Source: CAZBBC01 sp964489835
Lineage (GTDB): Bacteria > Calditrichota > Calditrichia > JAJRVZ01
Direction of reading: 5' to 3'
NCBI GenBank assembly: GCA_964489835.1
Contig: CAZBBC010000190.1
Span: 1-7,694 of the forward strand
Length of the DNA: 7,694 bases
Each line of letters starts with the position of its first letter. The first letter of the stretch is position 1. Positions 6,104 to 7,694 of this stretch are shown here, piece by piece. Under the pieces are notes generated by a model. It had not been told where the DNA came from and did not search any database. It saw only the letters and a list, made by a program, of their open reading frames with translations. Made by a program: the position numbers and the translations under genes.

Positions 6104-7522
6104 TCATCGATAGAATTCCATATTCACGGCCATGGTCTTTTTAGTATGCCGGCTTTCCTCCGCTTTATATCCCATTAAATGGCTTTCAGCCGACTCATCT
6201 ATTGAGGATGTTAACTTCGTCGGATCATGTGATTGCACCGCCCTGACGAAATCATGAACCAGCCCAAAATCACCGCCTCCATGGCCTGAATCTAAATGTG
6301 CCGGAATCTCGTTATCATAACGGGTCGTTTCTCCCGTGCGTATATCACAAACGGTAAAGCCTTCATCCATATTGCCAACAATCGCCCCCAATGAGCCATT
6401 TACCCGTGTTCTTCTGCCAAAGTTAGGAGAAAATCCCAATGTAAAAGATGCGGTTATCTGGTCTTCAAATTCCATATTTACCACCTGGTGGTCCACAGTA
6501 TCATTGTCGGAGTGCCAGACACACCTGCCGAAGGGCCCCTCTTTTAATGCTTTTAATATAGATGCATCATCATGATGCTCTATTTCCAGATGATGTAACC
6601 TTTTTTTGCTTTGATAATATCCTTTAAGCGCTGACATATGGCATGCCGCTTCAATAGCACATCCACCCGTACAGCGCAATGTACTACCTGGTGGCGCATT
6701 TTCTTTTACAAAAATGGTCTGAGCACCAAACGAAGAGACATATTTACAGGGTTTCCCAATAATCCAGCGCAAAATATCCAGATCATGACATGACTTTGCC
6801 AACAGCATTGGGGCTGCTTCTTTACTGGTTCGCCATTTACCACGAATATATGAATGCGTGTAATGGTCCATGGACAGCTTTTCGGTATGTTCAATACTGA
6901 GCAGCTCGCCCAATACACCTGAATCCACCACTTTTTTAAGCTGGCGGAAATAATTGGTATAGCGAAGCACATGGCAGATTCCGACGATCGTATTTTTATT
7001 TTTTGACAATTGAAGGATATCGTTCACTTCTTCCCAATTTATTCCGATCGCTTTTTCCAGAAGCAAATCATATCCCATTTCCATCCCACCCATCGCAGGG
7101 CCATGATGCAGGCGGTCCGGTGTCGTGATAATCAAAACATCAGCCAGCTTTTTATTCTGTAGTACATGTTCCCAGGTAACCCACTGATTTTTTTTGTGAA
7201 TATTATATTGCTCCGAAAACCGTCTTCGGCGGAATTCAATGGGTTCTGCCACACCCACAATCTGTAATTCTTCCGGGAATTTAAGACTATATCTGGCATA
7301 GGTATTTCCCCGGTTACCTGCACCTAAAACAATCGCAGTAACCGGAGAAGGCTGTGGTCCGTTTGCGGGCTTTTTTTCTTTTTCAGTCACAGTGTATGAA
7401 TGAGTTGTATTGGCCATGGAATGATTGATGAACGGTGCTTCGAGAGCAAGTAATCCACTCATTTTGACAAAATCTCGCCGTGTTAACAAATGTTTTTTCA
7501 CCTTTTTTCCTTTATTTATCAT
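6104..7522 (-). CDS. Gfo/Idh/MocA family oxidoreductase with Tat-like signal
   Basis: This is a complete protein of 472 residues (465 if it starts at the GTG at 7501). TRRDFVK (14-20) followed by a short hydrophobic stretch is a twin-arginine-like leader, implying folded export with bound NAD(P). Residues about 60-180 are the Rossmann domain, with GAGNRG (67-72) and LEKAIG (155-160), the family's EKP-type motif in which K157 is the conserved catalytic lysine and Pro is replaced by Ala. CHDLDILRW (245-253) supplies the usual His/Asp. Three cysteines (C284, C288, C294) occupy the position of a Cys-rich segment that I recall from one subgroup. HGGGDFGLVHDF (414-425) closes the fold. Such enzymes oxidise or reduce sugars or their keto derivatives; the substrate is unknown. 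The lack of the expected variant motif argues against GH109. The gene sits upstream of three secreted hydrolases, suggesting linked sugar processing. Confidence 0.9.
   Translation of the reverse strand: MINKGKKVKKHLLTRRDFVKMSGLLALEAPFINHSMANTTHSYTVTEKEKKPANGPQPSPVTAIVLGAGNRGNTYARYSLKFPEELQIVGVAEPIEFRRRRFSEQYNIHKKNQWVTWEHVLQNKKLADVLIITTPDRLHHGPAMGGMEMGYDLLLEKAIGINWEEVNDILQLSKNKNTIVGICHVLRYTNYFRQLKKVVDSGVLGELLSIEHTEKLSMDHYTHSYIRGKWRTSKEAAPMLLAKSCHDLDILRWIIGKPCKYVSSFGAQTIFVKENAPPGSTLRCTGGCAIEAACHMSALKGYYQSKKRLHHLEIEHHDDASILKALKEGPFGRCVWHSDNDTVDHQVVNMEFEDQITASFTLGFSPNFGRRTRVNGSLGAIVGNMDEGFTVCDIRTGETTRYDNEIPAHLDSGHGGGDFGLVHDFVRAVQSHDPTKLTSSIDESAESHLMGYKAEESRHTKKTMAVNMEFYR
7508..7513 (-). promoter_or_regulatory. 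Ribosome binding site favouring a GTG start at 7501
   Basis: Read on the minus strand this is AAAGGA, 6 nt before an in-frame GTG at 7501-7499, so translation could begin MKKHLLTRRDF. The longer ATG start at 7522 has only a GAGGA about 15 nt upstream, which is too far for good initiation. The GTG is therefore a serious alternative start. I kept the longer form as the outer limit. Confidence 0.55.
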
Positions 7523-7606
7523 TCACGGTTTAAATTATCCTCAAATCCACTTCCATTAATTAAATTTATTACAAATATCTTCGCGTTGTTCGTGCGCTTC
7601 ATGGTT

Positions 7607-7637
7607 TATGCTATTAAAGCCAAAAACTTTGTTATTT
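7607..7637 (+). repeat. 31-bp module, copy 3, upstream of the oxidoreductase gene
   Basis: It matches copy 1 at 29 of 31 positions and has the same placement, on the plus strand upstream of a minus-strand gene. Its minus-strand hexamer at the -10-like position is TTTAAT. Confidence 0.8.
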
Positions 7638-7694
7638 CCGCCGCGGCGCCGCCCGCCTCTGGCGGAGGCAGGGATCGTCGGGGCGATTAGCAAA
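7607..7694 (+). repeat. Right arm of an inverted repeat flanking the oxidoreductase gene
   Basis: This 88-bp sequence pairs imperfectly with 5998-6083. It starts with the 31-bp module (7607-7637) and continues into a GC-rich part containing CCGCC-TCT-GGCGG (7653-7665). It runs into the window edge, so its outer end and any target duplication cannot be seen. It lies 85 bp upstream of the oxidoreductase ATG. Confidence 0.85.

Noticed and set aside
6104..7522. GH109 alpha-N-acetylgalactosaminidase (same fold, Tat signal, similar length)
   Set aside because: The motif after the Rossmann strand is LEKAIG, with the dehydrogenase lysine, rather than the variant I recall from GH109. The Cys-rich segment also points to a different subgroup.
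7490..7690. Plus-strand reading frame of 66 codons at the right end
   Set aside because: It overlaps the start of the oxidoreductase gene antisense and then runs through the inverted repeat arm.
1..7694. CRISPR array, tRNA, rRNA, transposase or phage genes
   Set aside because: No regularly spaced repeats, no tRNA-like cloverleaf, no rRNA words and no recombinase motifs were found on either strand.

Overview
The window looks like an accessory carbohydrate-degradation locus from an environmental Gram-negative-type bacterium. All four supportable genes lie on the minus strand. Three encode proteins with a Sec-type signal peptide and the fourth carries a Tat-like twin-arginine leader, so all should act outside the cytoplasm. 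Each gene has a visible Shine-Dalgarno sequence, which is unlike typical Bacteroidota. The gene content (GH29, GH123/DUF4091, a GH42-like giant, Tat-exported Gfo/Idh/MocA oxidoreductase) and repeat-rich intergenic DNA resemble FCB- or PVC-type environmental lineages such as KSB1, Calditrichota, Planctomycetota or Lentisphaerota. This taxonomic reading is inference and weak.

In the direction of transcription (right to left) the layout is as follows. Positions 7523-7694 are a leader ending in a GC-rich repeat. Positions 7522-6104 encode a Gfo/Idh/MocA oxidoreductase. Positions 6103-5880 are a 224-nt gap carrying an inverted copy of the same repeat. Positions 5879-2928 encode a very large secreted protein, probably a glycoside hydrolase with a GH42-like or GH106-like layout. 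Positions 2927-2360 are a 568-nt gene-free gap full of hairpins and short repeats. Positions 2359-569 encode a GH123 (DUF4091) protein starting at TTG. After a 74-nt gap, positions 494-1 hold the first 164 residues of a GH29 alpha-L-fucosidase cut by the window edge.

Together the genes suggest removal of fucose and probably N-acetyl-hexosamine or other sugars from a complex glycan, plus periplasmic redox handling of a sugar. The substrate cannot be read from the sequence. The GH123 and GH29 genes are close enough to be co-transcribed. The larger gaps make a single operon of all four genes less certain.

The most unusual content is between the genes. (1) An imperfect 86/88-bp inverted repeat brackets the oxidoreductase gene. 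(2) A 31-bp module from its AT-rich end recurs a third time upstream of the GH123 gene and contains a promoter-like -10 hexamer. (3) A compact element of about 165 bp at 2615-2780 has nested perfect stems and a hairpin whose whole loop is complementary to a 6-mer just upstream, a possible pseudoknot. The GH123 gene is also visibly richer in G+C than its neighbours.
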